The notes under the pieces were generated by a model that searched no databases, was not told the DNA's origin, and saw nothing but the letters and a program-made list of their open reading frames with translations. From a virus, in the IMG/VR virus record IMGVR_UViG_3300012012_001320, positions 1 to 22,121 of that record: DNA of 22,121 bases. One strand, 5' to 3'. The position numbers were made by a program, and so were the translations under genes. Shown here piece by piece: positions 4,292 through 12,635 of this stretch (its first letter is position 1; every line of letters starts with the position of its first letter).

Positions 4292-6879
4292 CCCTCACCG
4301 ACCGTCTACTATCCCTCGTCGGCCTCGGCGCCCTCGTGCGCATGGCGCCCGCGGTCCCCGCCAACGCGATCGAGCTGCGTCCCCCGTCCCCTGGGGTCAC
4401 GGTCGGGCGGGTGGCATCGAAGCCCCGTGCGGCGGCAGATCTCGGCCTGATGGCCCGCGCCCCCTACCTCTACGCGGGCGTCACCCAGCGGTCAGAGTCA
4501 ATCGCTACCTACCCGCTCCGGGTCTACCGAAACGGTAAGCCGATCGAGCCGGCCGGCAATTACGCCTGGGTGCGCGATTATCTCAATCTCTTCGCCTCGC
4601 CAGACCCGGGCGACATGAGCGACCCCAAGGCCATTTTCCCGCGACAGACCGGCTCGGGGCTCCTGGCCCAGTTGGTGGCCGATCGCCTCATGTGCGGGGT
4701 CGCGTGGGTGCTGCCAACCCTCGCCGAGGGCTCCGGGCGGCCGATCGCCCTCACCCGCCTCCACCCGCGCCAAGTCTCGATCCTGCGCGTGGGCGCCGGC
4801 GATCAAGTCGAATACCGCCCCACCAACGGCGCCCGCACCCTGTACCCTGTGGAGCAGGTGTGCTGCATCCGCGGGGTGTCGGCCAGCCTCGGCGGCGAGG
4901 AGCTTCTCGGCACCGGCGCCGGGGAGCCGCTGAGCGACATCGTCGAGGCGGAGTCGCAGGCGATGCGAAAGACCGCCACCGTGATCAGTCAGGGCGGGGT
5001 GGACCTGATCATCCGCGCCACCTCGCCGACGGCCGCAGCCATGCTGATCGACGAAGCGACCCGCACGCGCATCGTCGAGTCCATCACCGAGCAACTGCGC
5101 GGGGGCTACGAGGGCGACCGCCGCGTGATGGCCCTCGGCGGTGAGTTCGAGATCGTGCCCGCCGGCTTCGAGCCCGCCGACTTGCAGGCCGCCGAGATGA
5201 TCAAGGCGGCCCACGATGCCGAGTTGGCCGCCATCGGCGTTAGTCCGACCATGATCGGCGGGGCCGCGGCCAACTACGCGACGGCCCTGGTGGAGATGCG
5301 TGTGCAGTACGAGCGCGATGCCACGCTCGCTCAGGTCATCGCCGACGCCCTGTTTACGCCGCTGATCCGCTACTGCGCCCGCCTCGCCCGCCAGTCGGAC
5401 GCCACCTTCACGGCCGGGCTCGATCTGTCCGGCCATCCGGGCGCGGTGGCCATGCGGACTGAGAGCATCAACCGCATGAAGATCCTCGTGGACCTCGGAT
5501 GGAGCCCGGCCCAGGCCGCCGCCGCTGAGGGGGTCGACATGCCGGCTCCTGCGGCGCCGCCAAACCCCAAGCCTGCCACGTCCGCCGCCCCGACAGGGGG
5601 TGAGCCCACCGCAGTCGGCGAAGGGGCTGCAAGCGCCCGCAGCGGCCTTCCGTGGCTGCGTCAGGCGCCCGTCACCCCGCGCCAGATCGCCCGCCGCGAG
5701 GTCGACAAGTTCACAGGGTCGATGCTCTCCGCCTTTCGCGTGGGCCTGCGCTGGCAAGACGAGGGCTACGCCGGAGACGGGCTCAAGCCCGAGACGGTGC
5801 GCCGCGCCTCCTGGGCTGTCGACACGGGTGGCCCCCCGTCCGACCGCTGGGTGGTCGAGGCCAGCGCGTGGCACCGGCGCCACCACCCGGGCGGCGTGCG
5901 CCCCATCGACGGCCGCAAAGCCGACCCCTCGCCGCTGGACGTGGCGACCGCCCTGTGGGGCATCCTGGGCCCCGATGACGCCGCGTGGTGGGACCGCCAG
6001 CGCGAGGCCCTGGACGCCGACCGCGTGGCCGCCGCTGAGGCGGAGATGGCCGCCACCGAGGCCGCCGCAGCCTCTACCCGCGGGGCAACGTGGGCCGCCG
6101 TGGACGCCCGCCGCGCGCCCCACCAGAAGCGAATCCAACTCGCCGCCCGCGCCACCCAGGCCGAGGAGTTGGCCGCCTACCAGCGCCGCATCCGGGCCGC
6201 CCTTCCGGCCGCCGTCCAGGGTGAGCGCACGGTGGGTGGCACCGCTGCCCGCCTCGTGTCGTATGGCGCGGTCGACTGGGCCGAGGTGCTGGGCTCCCTC
6301 ACCGACGCCCGCGCCCGCTGGCTTGACGGCCTGTCCCCGTCCTGGGTCGCCTCCTGGGAGGAGGCCGCCGCCACCGCGCTGCCCGGCTATGACCTCCAGG
6401 TGCCGCTGCCGGAATTCACGCAGGCCACCCTCGCAGAACTGGAGTCCGGGGCCGCGGCCGTCGCTGACTACAGCCGCGAGCGCGTCCGTCTACACGTCGA
6501 GGCGGGCATCCGCGACGGTCTTAGCGTGGTCGACATCGCCGAAACCCTGCGCCAAGATCAGGCCTTCGAGCCCTTCCGCGCCCTGCGCATCGCCCGCACC
6601 GAGACGATCCGGTCTGACTCCGCCGGGGTGCAGGCCCGCGGCGCTGAGGCGACCCGGGTTGGCGTGGAGGTCGAGCAGGGCTGGCTCTCCGACCCCATGG
6701 CCGCCATGTGGGACCGCCGACACGATCGCCTCGACGGGGAGACGCGGCCCCTCGGCGGGACATGGCGCACCCCGCTTGGGGTCGAGACACGCGGGCCCGG
6801 CCTCTCCGGCGACCCGGGCGAAGACTGCAACTGCGTGTGCGCCACCGCGCTTGTCGTCAAGCCCCGCCCCGCGGTGTAA
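4288..6879 (+). CDS. Portal protein fused to MuF-type minor head domain
   Basis: This 863-aa protein combines two normally separate head proteins. Residues about 1-420 read as a phage portal, the dodecameric ring through which DNA enters the head (PYLYAGVTQRSESIATYPL near 53-75, LHPRQVSIL, and GVSPTMIGGAAANYATA near 310). A proline/alanine linker (about 420-465) precedes a helical middle region (470-740) that I cannot name. The C-terminus has the Mu gpF/SPP1 gp7 pattern: RTET (E772), HDRLDG from H812, and CNCVC (C847, C849, C851). MuF proteins are minor head proteins often encoded directly after the portal. Usual portals have about 400-550 aa. The frame is continuous with no sign of a sequencing fusion. 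The ATG overlaps the terL stop. Confidence 0.85.
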   Translation: MTLTDRLLSLVGLGALVRMAPAVPANAIELRPPSPGVTVGRVASKPRAAADLGLMARAPYLYAGVTQRSESIATYPLRVYRNGKPIEPAGNYAWVRDYLNLFASPDPGDMSDPKAIFPRQTGSGLLAQLVADRLMCGVAWVLPTLAEGSGRPIALTRLHPRQVSILRVGAGDQVEYRPTNGARTLYPVEQVCCIRGVSASLGGEELLGTGAGEPLSDIVEAESQAMRKTATVISQGGVDLIIRATSPTAAAMLIDEATRTRIVESITEQLRGGYEGDRRVMALGGEFEIVPAGFEPADLQAAEMIKAAHDAELAAIGVSPTMIGGAAANYATALVEMRVQYERDATLAQVIADALFTPLIRYCARLARQSDATFTAGLDLSGHPGAVAMRTESINRMKILVDLGWSPAQAAAAEGVDMPAPAAPPNPKPATSAAPTGGEPTAVGEGAASARSGLPWLRQAPVTPRQIARREVDKFTGSMLSAFRVGLRWQDEGYAGDGLKPETVRRASWAVDTGGPPSDRWVVEASAWHRRHHPGGVRPIDGRKADPSPLDVATALWGILGPDDAAWWDRQREALDADRVAAAEAEMAATEAAAASTRGATWAAVDARRAPHQKRIQLAARATQAEELAAYQRRIRAALPAAVQGERTVGGTAARLVSYGAVDWAEVLGSLTDARARWLDGLSPSWVASWEEAAATALPGYDLQVPLPEFTQATLAELESGAAAVADYSRERVRLHVEAGIRDGLSVVDIAETLRQDQAFEPFRALRIARTETIRSDSAGVQARGAEATRVGVEVEQGWLSDPMAAMWDRRHDRLDGETRPLGGTWRTPLGVETRGPGLSGDPGEDCNCVCATALVVKPRPAV

Positions 6880-6932
6880 CGTCAAGGCGACACAATCCGG
6901 GGCCGCGGCCGGTCGCGTGCTATGCCAGCGAC
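6880..6932 (+). other. 53-nt gap, largest break in the structural operon
   Basis: The gap contains the perfect palindrome GGCCGCGGCC (6901-6910). A weak promoter-like pair lies just before it: TTGTCG (6851-6856), 18 nt, then TGTAAC (6875-6880). It may mark a separate transcript for protease and capsid, but the match is poor and unproven. Confidence 0.25.
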
Positions 6933-7823
6933 ATGGATACCCGCGCCGCCACCCATTTTCTGCTGCGCCACGGTCAGGCGCCCTGGCACCTCGTCGGGCG
7001 CCTCCTGACCGATCGCGACAGCATGGGCCGCGAGGTCGCCATCGATCCGGTGACCGCCGGGGAGATGCGCGACGACCGGCCCGCCTTCATCCTGAGCACC
7101 GAAGGCGAGGCCACCGACGGTCACGTCGTGCGCCAGTTCTGGGACCTCGATCGGGCCGCCTCTGTCGGTGTCCCGGTCCTGTGGTCGCATGACCCGGGCC
7201 AGTTGCGTGGCCAGTGGGAAGACCTCGCCGTGCGGGACCTTCCCGGTGGCCGGTCCCTCGTCGGTCGCGCCCGCATGAGCGCGACCAACGGCCACGCGAT
7301 CGAGCTGCGCGAGATGATCCGCGAGGGCATCCTGCGCGCCGTGTCGGTCGGCTGGCAGCCCGGGGAGATGGTGCGCCGCGGCGACCTGGACCCCGGCGAT
7401 CCGCTCTACCGGGCCCCCGAAGACGGCGACTGCGGCGAGGCCCGCGAGGGCTCTGTGATGGGTAGCGCGAAGAGCCCCAACCGGCTGATCGAGTGCTCCC
7501 TGGTGTCGACCCCCGCCGACCCGCGCGCCGTGGTGACCTCTCGGATCATCGACAGCGCGGCCCGCTCGGCTGGCGCTCTCACCGCCGGGGGCGCGGTGCC
7601 CACCGGCGCCGACGCCCTCACCCGCCTCTACCGCCTCGCCAGCGCAGACCCGACCGTGCGCGCCTACCTCGGCTCGCAGGCCATCCGGGCCACCGAACCG
7701 GGCATGAACGACCTTGCCCGCCGCGTCGCCGCCATTGAGGCGCGACTGGCGACACAGACCACCGCGCCCCCCGTGGCGCTTGATCCCGCTCTCCTCTCCA
7801 TCGACCACATCCTGCGGAGTTGA
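6933..7823 (+). CDS. Prohead protease, S78/HK97 type
   Basis: Prohead maturation protease (peptidase S78, HK97 gp4-like), which cleaves the capsid protein's N-terminal scaffold and itself during head assembly. The characteristic order is present: VPVLWSHDPGQLRG with the likely catalytic His86, then RAVSVGW (about 135-141), then LIECSLVSTPADPRAV with the likely catalytic Ser189. The remaining C-terminal 100 residues include a possible coiled coil (NDLARRVAAIEARLA) and may be a self-cleaved or scaffold-like tail. I chose the ATG at 6933 because the longer in-frame reading overlaps the portal's conserved C-terminus. No clear Shine-Dalgarno is seen. The gene lies between portal and major capsid, the usual order. 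Confidence 0.85.
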   Translation: MDTRAATHFLLRHGQAPWHLVGRLLTDRDSMGREVAIDPVTAGEMRDDRPAFILSTEGEATDGHVVRQFWDLDRAASVGVPVLWSHDPGQLRGQWEDLAVRDLPGGRSLVGRARMSATNGHAIELREMIREGILRAVSVGWQPGEMVRRGDLDPGDPLYRAPEDGDCGEAREGSVMGSAKSPNRLIECSLVSTPADPRAVVTSRIIDSAARSAGALTAGGAVPTGADALTRLYRLASADPTVRAYLGSQAIRATEPGMNDLARRVAAIEARLATQTTAPPVALDPALLSIDHILRS

Positions 7824-7825
7824 CC

Positions 7826-9391
7826 ATGGCCGAGCACAACGAAGTCGCCCTCGACGGCGCCCTGGAGCGGGAGGTCACCCCCGCCGACATCAGCAACGCG
7901 CGCGATCTGGCCGCGCTGCTCAACGCCCACCGCGCCGCGATCGTCGCTGGCGCCGCCAGCGCCGACGGCGTCGAGAGCATGAAGCGCGAGATCGCGCCCC
8001 TCCTGGCCCGCGGTCGCCAGCTCGACGCCAGCGCCAGCGCCGTCCAGGGCCACCGGTCGGACCTCGATCGCTACTTCAGCGCCGACGGCAAGCTCAACCT
8101 CGGCAACTTCAACACCACCGCCCACATCGGCGGCGACACGATCGACCTGCCCGTGCGCGGCCTCCTCACCGACCCGGTGAGCCGCGGCCCCGAGCACGAC
8201 GATCTCCGCCGGGCCTTCGCCTCCTACGCCCTCTCCTACGTCCTGGCCTCGCGGTTCAACGCCGGCCGGTCGACTGAGGCCCTGCGCCGCGCCCGCGCCG
8301 GCGTGGTGACCGCCTTCCGCTCCATGCCCGGCCGGATCGGCCGCTGGGCCGCCGAGACCTTCGCCAGCGCCGAGTCCTTTCAGCGCGCCGTGAACGGTGC
8401 CACCGGCGCCGGCTCGGAGCTTCTGGCGACCCCCACCCTGTCGACCATCCAGCGCCCGATCGAGCTGACCCGCCGTGTCCCCGGCCTGATCCGCTCCGTC
8501 GCTGCGCCCGCGTCCAGTTTCAAGGCCCCGAAGGTCACCGGTCGCGCCCTGTCTCGGGTCGTCGGCAAGATCAGCAACGATCCGGCCCGCATCCAGTCGT
8601 CCGACTTCACCACCGGCGACGAGACCATCAGCACGGTCAACCGCACCATTCAGGCGCTTGTTGACGTGAACTGGCTTACCGAGGGCGGCCTCGTTCTCAC
8701 CGACCCCGTGGGCTTCATCAACCAGTGGCTCAATGAGGGCGACCTGCTGACCCTGGAGATCGCGCTGCTCCACGGCGACACGGCCGGCACGCACCAGGAC
8801 ACCCTCTCGACCTGGACGATGAACAGCCTCCTGACCGCCGGCACCCTGTCGGAGTCCGCCGCGCTGATCAAGGCTTACCTGGGCTTCCGCGCCCACGCCG
8901 CCGATCAGTCGGCCATGGTGACCGCGGGTGGCACCTTCGACATGACCGACCACTTCTCGGCCATGACCTACTTCGGGGCTGGCACCGGCGCCGATCCCGG
9001 CTCCGTCGTGATGATCACCGGCCTCAACGCTCTGTACTCCTCGATCTTGCCGATGGCGAACCTCCTCACCGTCGACAAGTCCGGGGCCGCGGCCACGATC
9101 AACGCCGGCCAGATCGCCACCATCGCCGGCACCCCGGTCGTGCTGTCCGAGTGCATGGGCAAGGACTTCGACACGACCACCGGTCTGTATACCGGCTCGA
9201 ACAAGGGCAACTCGGCTGTCTACGTCCGCCCCGCCGGGTGGTACCACGCCGAGGAGGCCAACCGCGCCGATGACTGGGACGTGACCGAGGCCCACCGCCG
9301 CGCCCGCTACATCGGCTTCCAGCGCTCCGGCATCCTCGTGCACGACGGTCTGTCCACCCAGACCGACGCCGTCGCCCTCTTCAACATCTGA
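7826..9391 (+). CDS. Major capsid protein, HK97 fold (predicted)
   Basis: Predicted main shell protein, 521 aa. The first ~95 residues are polar and helical (AREL-like heptads with DLAALLNAHRAAI and MKREIAPLLARGRQL), as expected for the delta/scaffold domain removed by the protease. The rest reads like the HK97 fold: GSELLATPTLSTIQRPIEL near 195-215, a strand-rich core, DVNWLTEGG near 285, and NEGDLLTLEIALLHGD near 305. Its position after the protease supports the call. GGAG at 7815-7818 precedes the ATG at 7826 by 7 nt. A TTG at 7820 overlapping the previous stop would add two residues but has poorer support. Identification rests on order, length and domain layout rather than a diagnostic motif. 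Confidence 0.85.
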   Translation: MAEHNEVALDGALEREVTPADISNARDLAALLNAHRAAIVAGAASADGVESMKREIAPLLARGRQLDASASAVQGHRSDLDRYFSADGKLNLGNFNTTAHIGGDTIDLPVRGLLTDPVSRGPEHDDLRRAFASYALSYVLASRFNAGRSTEALRRARAGVVTAFRSMPGRIGRWAAETFASAESFQRAVNGATGAGSELLATPTLSTIQRPIELTRRVPGLIRSVAAPASSFKAPKVTGRALSRVVGKISNDPARIQSSDFTTGDETISTVNRTIQALVDVNWLTEGGLVLTDPVGFINQWLNEGDLLTLEIALLHGDTAGTHQDTLSTWTMNSLLTAGTLSESAALIKAYLGFRAHAADQSAMVTAGGTFDMTDHFSAMTYFGAGTGADPGSVVMITGLNALYSSILPMANLLTVDKSGAAATINAGQIATIAGTPVVLSECMGKDFDTTTGLYTGSNKGNSAVYVRPAGWYHAEEANRADDWDVTEAHRRARYIGFQRSGILVHDGLSTQTDAVALFNI

Positions 9392-9398
9392 GGACATC

Positions 9399-9788
9399 AT
9401 GGCCGAAACCTTCCGTCTCTCCGTCACCCTTGCGAAGACCGGCACCACGGGTCACACCCAGTACTTTCCCGCCCCCTCCGCCTCCAGCGGCGCGGGCAGC
9501 AAGTGGAAGCTCCTGAGTGTGCAGGTGATGCCGCAGGCGACCCTCGCCGCCGACGGCACCAACTACCGCACCGTCGACGTGCAGGTCGGCGGCTCCTCGG
9601 TGGTCACCTCGATGACCTCCGCCGCCACCGCCTTCACCGCCGGCACCACGCGCGCCTTCACCGTCACCGGCGTCGGCTCCGCGATCGAGGTCACCCGCGC
9701 TGCCCCGCTGTCGGCCGTCCTGGCCCACGCGGGCTCCGGCGGCACCTTCGAGGGCACCGTCACCGCGGAGTTCGAGGTGCTGCCGTGA
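9399..9788 (+). CDS. Small head-region protein, possible decoration protein
   Basis: A 129-aa Ser/Thr/Gly/Ala-rich protein with alternating strands (SKWKLLSVQVMPQATL, YRTVDVQVGG, AIEVTRAAPLSAVLA, GTVTAEFEVLP) and no charged helices or membrane segment. It therefore looks like a small beta-sandwich virion protein. It follows the major capsid gene directly. TGAGGA overlaps the capsid stop and lies 4 nt before the ATG, and the end overlaps the next gene (GTGA). Genes in this slot often encode head decoration proteins, so that is the leading inference. No family motif confirms it. A fibre or hub accessory protein is also possible. Confidence 0.6.
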   Translation: MAETFRLSVTLAKTGTTGHTQYFPAPSASSGAGSKWKLLSVQVMPQATLAADGTNYRTVDVQVGGSSVVTSMTSAATAFTAGTTRAFTVTGVGSAIEVTRAAPLSAVLAHAGSGGTFEGTVTAEFEVLP

Positions 9789-10279
9789 ACCTCTGCCGCA
9801 TCGAGTTCACGCCGCCGCGTGACGCGCCGCCGCACGTTCGCGACTCCATCACCGTCAAGGGCCGCCCCTTTCCGGTCGGCAAGGTGGTCGAGGTCGAAGA
9901 CTTCGTCGCCGCCGCCTGCATCAACGGGATGGCGGGGTGGTGGAAGGTCCACAGCGGCGAGCCCAAGCCCCGCCCGACCGTCAAGGTCGGCGAGGTCAAG
10001 GCGGTGGCCCGGGCGCAGGCCCAGGTCGCGCAGTCGATGACCGTGGACGGTGGCCGCGCGCTCCAGTCGCTCCCGGCCCTGTCGCCGGCCGCGATCAAGG
10101 CGCTGGCGAGCAAGGGCGCCGAGGCCGACGAGACGCTCAAGGACGGCGCCTTCGACGAGGAGGCTGGTCTGATCGCGATCTTCCTCTGGACGATCGGCGA
10201 GAAGGAGCGGGCGATCAAGTACGCTGACCGTGCGCAGGCCGTGGCCAACGCCAAGGCCATCGACGCGGCCGCAGCCTGA
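9785..10279 (+). CDS. Hypothetical head-region protein, 164 aa
   Basis: Not recognised. The GTG at 9785 overlaps the previous stop. The N-terminal half is a small strand-rich module (CRIEFTPPRDAPPH, SITVKGRPFPVGKVVEVEDFVAA). The C-terminal half is helical and alanine/lysine rich (VKAVARAQAQVAQS, SPAAIKALASKGAEADE, EKERAIKYADRAQAVANAKAI). Lying between the capsid/decoration genes and the head-tail connector, it may be a head-completion or capsid-associated protein. The stop overlaps the next start (TGATG at 10277-10281). The coding call is secure from codon use and coupling; the function is unknown. Confidence 0.65.
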   Translation: MNLCRIEFTPPRDAPPHVRDSITVKGRPFPVGKVVEVEDFVAAACINGMAGWWKVHSGEPKPRPTVKVGEVKAVARAQAQVAQSMTVDGGRALQSLPALSPAAIKALASKGAEADETLKDGAFDEEAGLIAIFLWTIGEKERAIKYADRAQAVANAKAIDAAAA

Positions 10280-10890
10280 TGCTCTGCTCGGTCGCCCAGG
10301 CCCGCCCCCCGCACCTGTCCGCGGGGGCCGACGACGCGACGGTGGAGGCCCTGATCCGGGCCGCCTCGGCGCAGATCGCGGCCCTCTGCGGCTACCTGCG
10401 GGCGTCGGCCTCGGCGGCCCCTACGATGCTGTCGACCGAGTACACGATGATCCTCGACTGCGCAGGCGGTCGGGATCTGCCCCTCCCCCTGTCGCCGGTG
10501 ACGGCGCTGGGCAACATCTATGACGACCCGGGCGGCGACTTCGAGGCGGTCGACCTTGTCGCGTCGACCGACTACGCGCTGACCTACCTCCCCGCCAAGG
10601 GGTGGGTCGCGCGCCTAACGAAGACCGCCACCCTCGGCGCGTGGTCGCGCGGGCGCCAGTGTGTGCGGGTCACCTTCACCGCGGGCCACGTCAATCCACC
10701 CGACGATCTGGCCTCGCTCTGTGTCGCCCTCGTGCGGCACCAGTACGAGCAGCGGACGGCGACCCGGCAGGAGTCGGCGTCTGTCTCTGGGGCGTCGTAC
10801 TCCTTTGGCGAGCCCGCCGCCGTCCCTGACTGGGTTCGGCACGGGCTCGCGGTAGGGGGCCACATTCTGGCCCGCACCGTGTCCGCGTGA
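10279..10890 (+). CDS. Head-tail connector (gp6-like adaptor)
   Basis: Probable head-tail adaptor of the HK97 gp6/SPP1 gp15 kind, which forms a ring under the portal. The N-terminus has the usual helical pattern (ADDATVEALIRAASAQIAAL, then CGYLR). A strand region follows (STEYTMILDCAGG, LPLPLSPVTALGNIYDD), then a C-terminal helical part (PDDLASLCVALVRHQYEQR) with a conserved-looking basic patch. It has 203 aa, typical for this family. It overlaps the preceding stop by one base and the next GTG by four bases. Family assignment is from pattern and gene order, since the family is divergent. Confidence 0.7.
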   Translation: MLCSVAQARPPHLSAGADDATVEALIRAASAQIAALCGYLRASASAAPTMLSTEYTMILDCAGGRDLPLPLSPVTALGNIYDDPGGDFEAVDLVASTDYALTYLPAKGWVARLTKTATLGAWSRGRQCVRVTFTAGHVNPPDDLASLCVALVRHQYEQRTATRQESASVSGASYSFGEPAAVPDWVRHGLAVGGHILARTVSA

Positions 10891-11453
10891 ACCTGCGCCA
10901 GTTCGAGGCCCAGTTGCGCGCGGCCATCCCGAAGGCCCAGGGCGCGATCCGCCGCGAGTTGACACAGACGGCGATCAACGCCGAGGGCAACGCGAAGCGC
11001 AACATCGCTCGCAACCGGTCGGGGCGTCTGCGCCGGTCGATCATCGGGTACGTTGAGCCCGTCGAGGGCGGACTGCGGATGACGCTCCGGGCCGGCGCTG
11101 GCGACGTGCCGCTCGTGTACGCGCGCACCCAGGAGGAAGGCGGGCGCATCGTCGCGCGGCGCGGTCGCTACCTCGCCTTCCCTCTGCCCGGCGGGCCCGC
11201 GGAGACGGCCCGCGGGGTTGCGCGGTACAAGTCGCCGCGGCAGGTGCCCGATCTGTCTTTCCGCAAAACGAAGAGCGGCGGCATCCTCGGGAAGACGATC
11301 GGGCGCGGCAAGCGGGCGCGGTGGCAGACGTGGTACATCCTTGTCCCCTCCGTCCAGATCCCGGCCCAGTGGTACGCCCGCCGGGGCTTCCTGTCGGCGA
11401 CCGACGGCCTTGAGGGTCGCCTCGGTGAGCGTCTCGCCGCGGTGCTGGCATGA
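10887..11453 (+). CDS. HK97 gp10-like head closure/tail completion protein
   Basis: This 188-aa basic protein resembles the HK97 gp10/minor-tail completion family. It has an N-terminal helix (LRQFEAQLRAAIPKAQGAI), a basic helix with RNIARNRSGRLRRSI, which is the typical TGxLRxSI-like core, a strand pair (GLRMTLRAGAGDVPLVYA), and the RGRYLAFPLPGG and YARRGFLSAT segments seen in this group. Such proteins complete the tail end that meets the head connector. The GTG start overlaps the upstream stop. A long insertion (about 105-160) between these core parts is Lys/Arg/Gly rich and is not expected in shorter relatives. The assignment fits the position between adaptor and tail terminator. Confidence 0.7.
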   Translation: MNLRQFEAQLRAAIPKAQGAIRRELTQTAINAEGNAKRNIARNRSGRLRRSIIGYVEPVEGGLRMTLRAGAGDVPLVYARTQEEGGRIVARRGRYLAFPLPGGPAETARGVARYKSPRQVPDLSFRKTKSGGILGKTIGRGKRARWQTWYILVPSVQIPAQWYARRGFLSATDGLEGRLGERLAAVLA

Positions 11454-11884
11454 GCGTCGCCGTCCAGGCCCTTGACGCGCTGGCCGCCATCATCGGGCCT
11501 GCGCTGTCCTGCCCCTGCACCATCACGGGCGCACCGCCCTCGCCGACCGCTGCCCCGTGTCCGTCCGCGTGGCTGAGCTACGAGACGATCCGGGCAGACG
11601 TCGACGGCCCAGGGGTCGCCCTGTCGCAGCGCGGGCTGACGATGTCCGTGAGGGTCACGATCTACCCGCAGACCGCCGACGCAACCACGCGGGGGCGCCT
11701 CCTGGCCGTCCTCGGGGCGGCGGATCGGGTCGTGTCCGCCGTCCACGCTGATCGGGGCCTCGGCGGCCTCGTGCTGGACTGCCTTGCGTCCCACGACGCC
11801 CCGCCGCCCGATGTCGGCGCAAGCGGTGGCCTACAGGCTGAGGTTGCGATAGAGGTCCGCTGGATCGGAGGAGACTCGCTGTGA
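11450..11884 (+). CDS. Tail terminator candidate
   Basis: A 144-aa protein placed where siphophages encode the tail terminator, the hexameric ring that caps the tube. The layout fits: N-terminal helix (VQALDALAAIIGPAL), strands (WLSYETIRADVDG, SQRGLTMSVRVTIYPQ), a helix (GRLLAVLGAADRVVSAV) and a terminal strand (LQAEVAIEVRWIG). No diagnostic motif is seen, so it is a positional call. ATGA overlaps link it to the upstream gene, and its stop overlaps the GTG of the next. A minor head-tail joining protein is the alternative. Confidence 0.55.
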   Translation: MSVAVQALDALAAIIGPALSCPCTITGAPPSPTAAPCPSAWLSYETIRADVDGPGVALSQRGLTMSVRVTIYPQTADATTRGRLLAVLGAADRVVSAVHADRGLGGLVLDCLASHDAPPPDVGASGGLQAEVAIEVRWIGGDSL

Positions 11885-12633
11885 GCTGGCACCTGTCGAC
11901 ACACACCAAGCGGGCCTCCGTCGTCGCGTTCAACAGCGGCACCGCCGGCAACTACGATGTCACGGTGGCCCCGCCCGCGGACTTCGAGGAGTTCTGGGCC
12001 TCGGTTCTGTCGACCGGCTACGACGTGCGGTTCTACTCCGCCGATGGCACCGCCCTCGCCTACAACCGCGGGACGTGGACCTACGCCTCTCGCGCGGCCT
12101 CATTCCGGGTGGCAGCGCTGCCCTCGTCTGCCCAGAATCAGGCCGTGCAGTTCTTCATGTACTGGGGCGCATCCGTCTCGGATGGGTCCACCGCCGCGTC
12201 GGCTGGCAACCTGATCAGCAGCAGCGCGATCCTCTACGCCGCCACCCCGGCCCAGGTGATCAACGCCAGCCCGCAGCCCGTCGGGGCAACGTCGCCGGCG
12301 GTAACCATCACCAAGTCCACGGGTGACACGATCCTCCTGTGGTGGGATGTCGCCCCGCTCCTGTGGCTGCGCGAGATGCGCTACAACGGCTTCCTCTCCT
12401 ACGAGGAGGCCCAGTACGTCAACGACGTCACCGTCACCACCGGCGGCTCTGCGCAGGCCAGCATGGTGACCGAGTCGGCCACCAAGATCAAGGACGGCCG
12501 CTACGTCGTCACACAGCACCAAGCCGGCACCACCGGAACATCCTACACGATCTCGCTCGACGTCCAGACGACGCTCGGGCGCATCTTCGATCTTCGCGTC
12601 CAGCTCGACGTCACCGACGTTCAGGAGTCCTGA
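11881..12633 (+). CDS. DUF2341-like tail-region protein, 250 aa
   Basis: Residues about 20-96 resemble the DUF2341 pattern: NYDVTV, then DVRFYSADGTALAY, then aromatic/hydrophobic strands ending FFMYWG. DUF2341 is a beta-rich domain usually seen in surface or secreted proteins, often next to LamG-like folds. The rest is strand-rich (TILLWWDVAPLLWLREMRYNG, YEEAQYVNDVTVTTGG, YTISLDVQTTLGRIFDLRVQL). It sits between the tail terminator candidate and the tail tube, where I would not expect an adhesin. It could be a tube-decorating Ig-like protein or a second tube-like protein. The GTG start overlaps the preceding stop. The domain resemblance is moderate; the role is inferred. Confidence 0.6.
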   Translation: MSWHLSTHTKRASVVAFNSGTAGNYDVTVAPPADFEEFWASVLSTGYDVRFYSADGTALAYNRGTWTYASRAASFRVAALPSSAQNQAVQFFMYWGASVSDGSTAASAGNLISSSAILYAATPAQVINASPQPVGATSPAVTITKSTGDTILLWWDVAPLLWLREMRYNGFLSYEEAQYVNDVTVTTGGSAQASMVTESATKIKDGRYVVTQHQAGTTGTSYTISLDVQTTLGRIFDLRVQLDVTDVQES

Positions 12634-12635
12634 CG

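Noticed and set aside
4498-6138. 546-codon open frame on the minus strand across the portal gene
   Set aside because: Composition (Gly/Arg/Ala/Val-rich, no domain) is that of an antisense shadow in GC-rich DNA; the plus-strand portal is a recognisable protein.
5600-7192. 530-codon plus-strand frame overlapping portal and protease
   Set aside because: Pro/Arg/Ser/Ala-rich shadow frame; the portal frame holds the MuF motifs over the same bases.
7820-7825. TTG start for the major capsid protein overlapping the protease stop
   Set aside because: The ATG at 7826 has GGAG at good spacing; TTG is rare and would add only two residues.
7664-9448. 594-codon open frame on the minus strand across protease and capsid genes
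   Set aside because: Shadow of the capsid gene; Gly/Val/Ala-rich with no recognisable motif and no ribosome binding site. The HNH frame differs because it has clear family motifs and AGGAGG.
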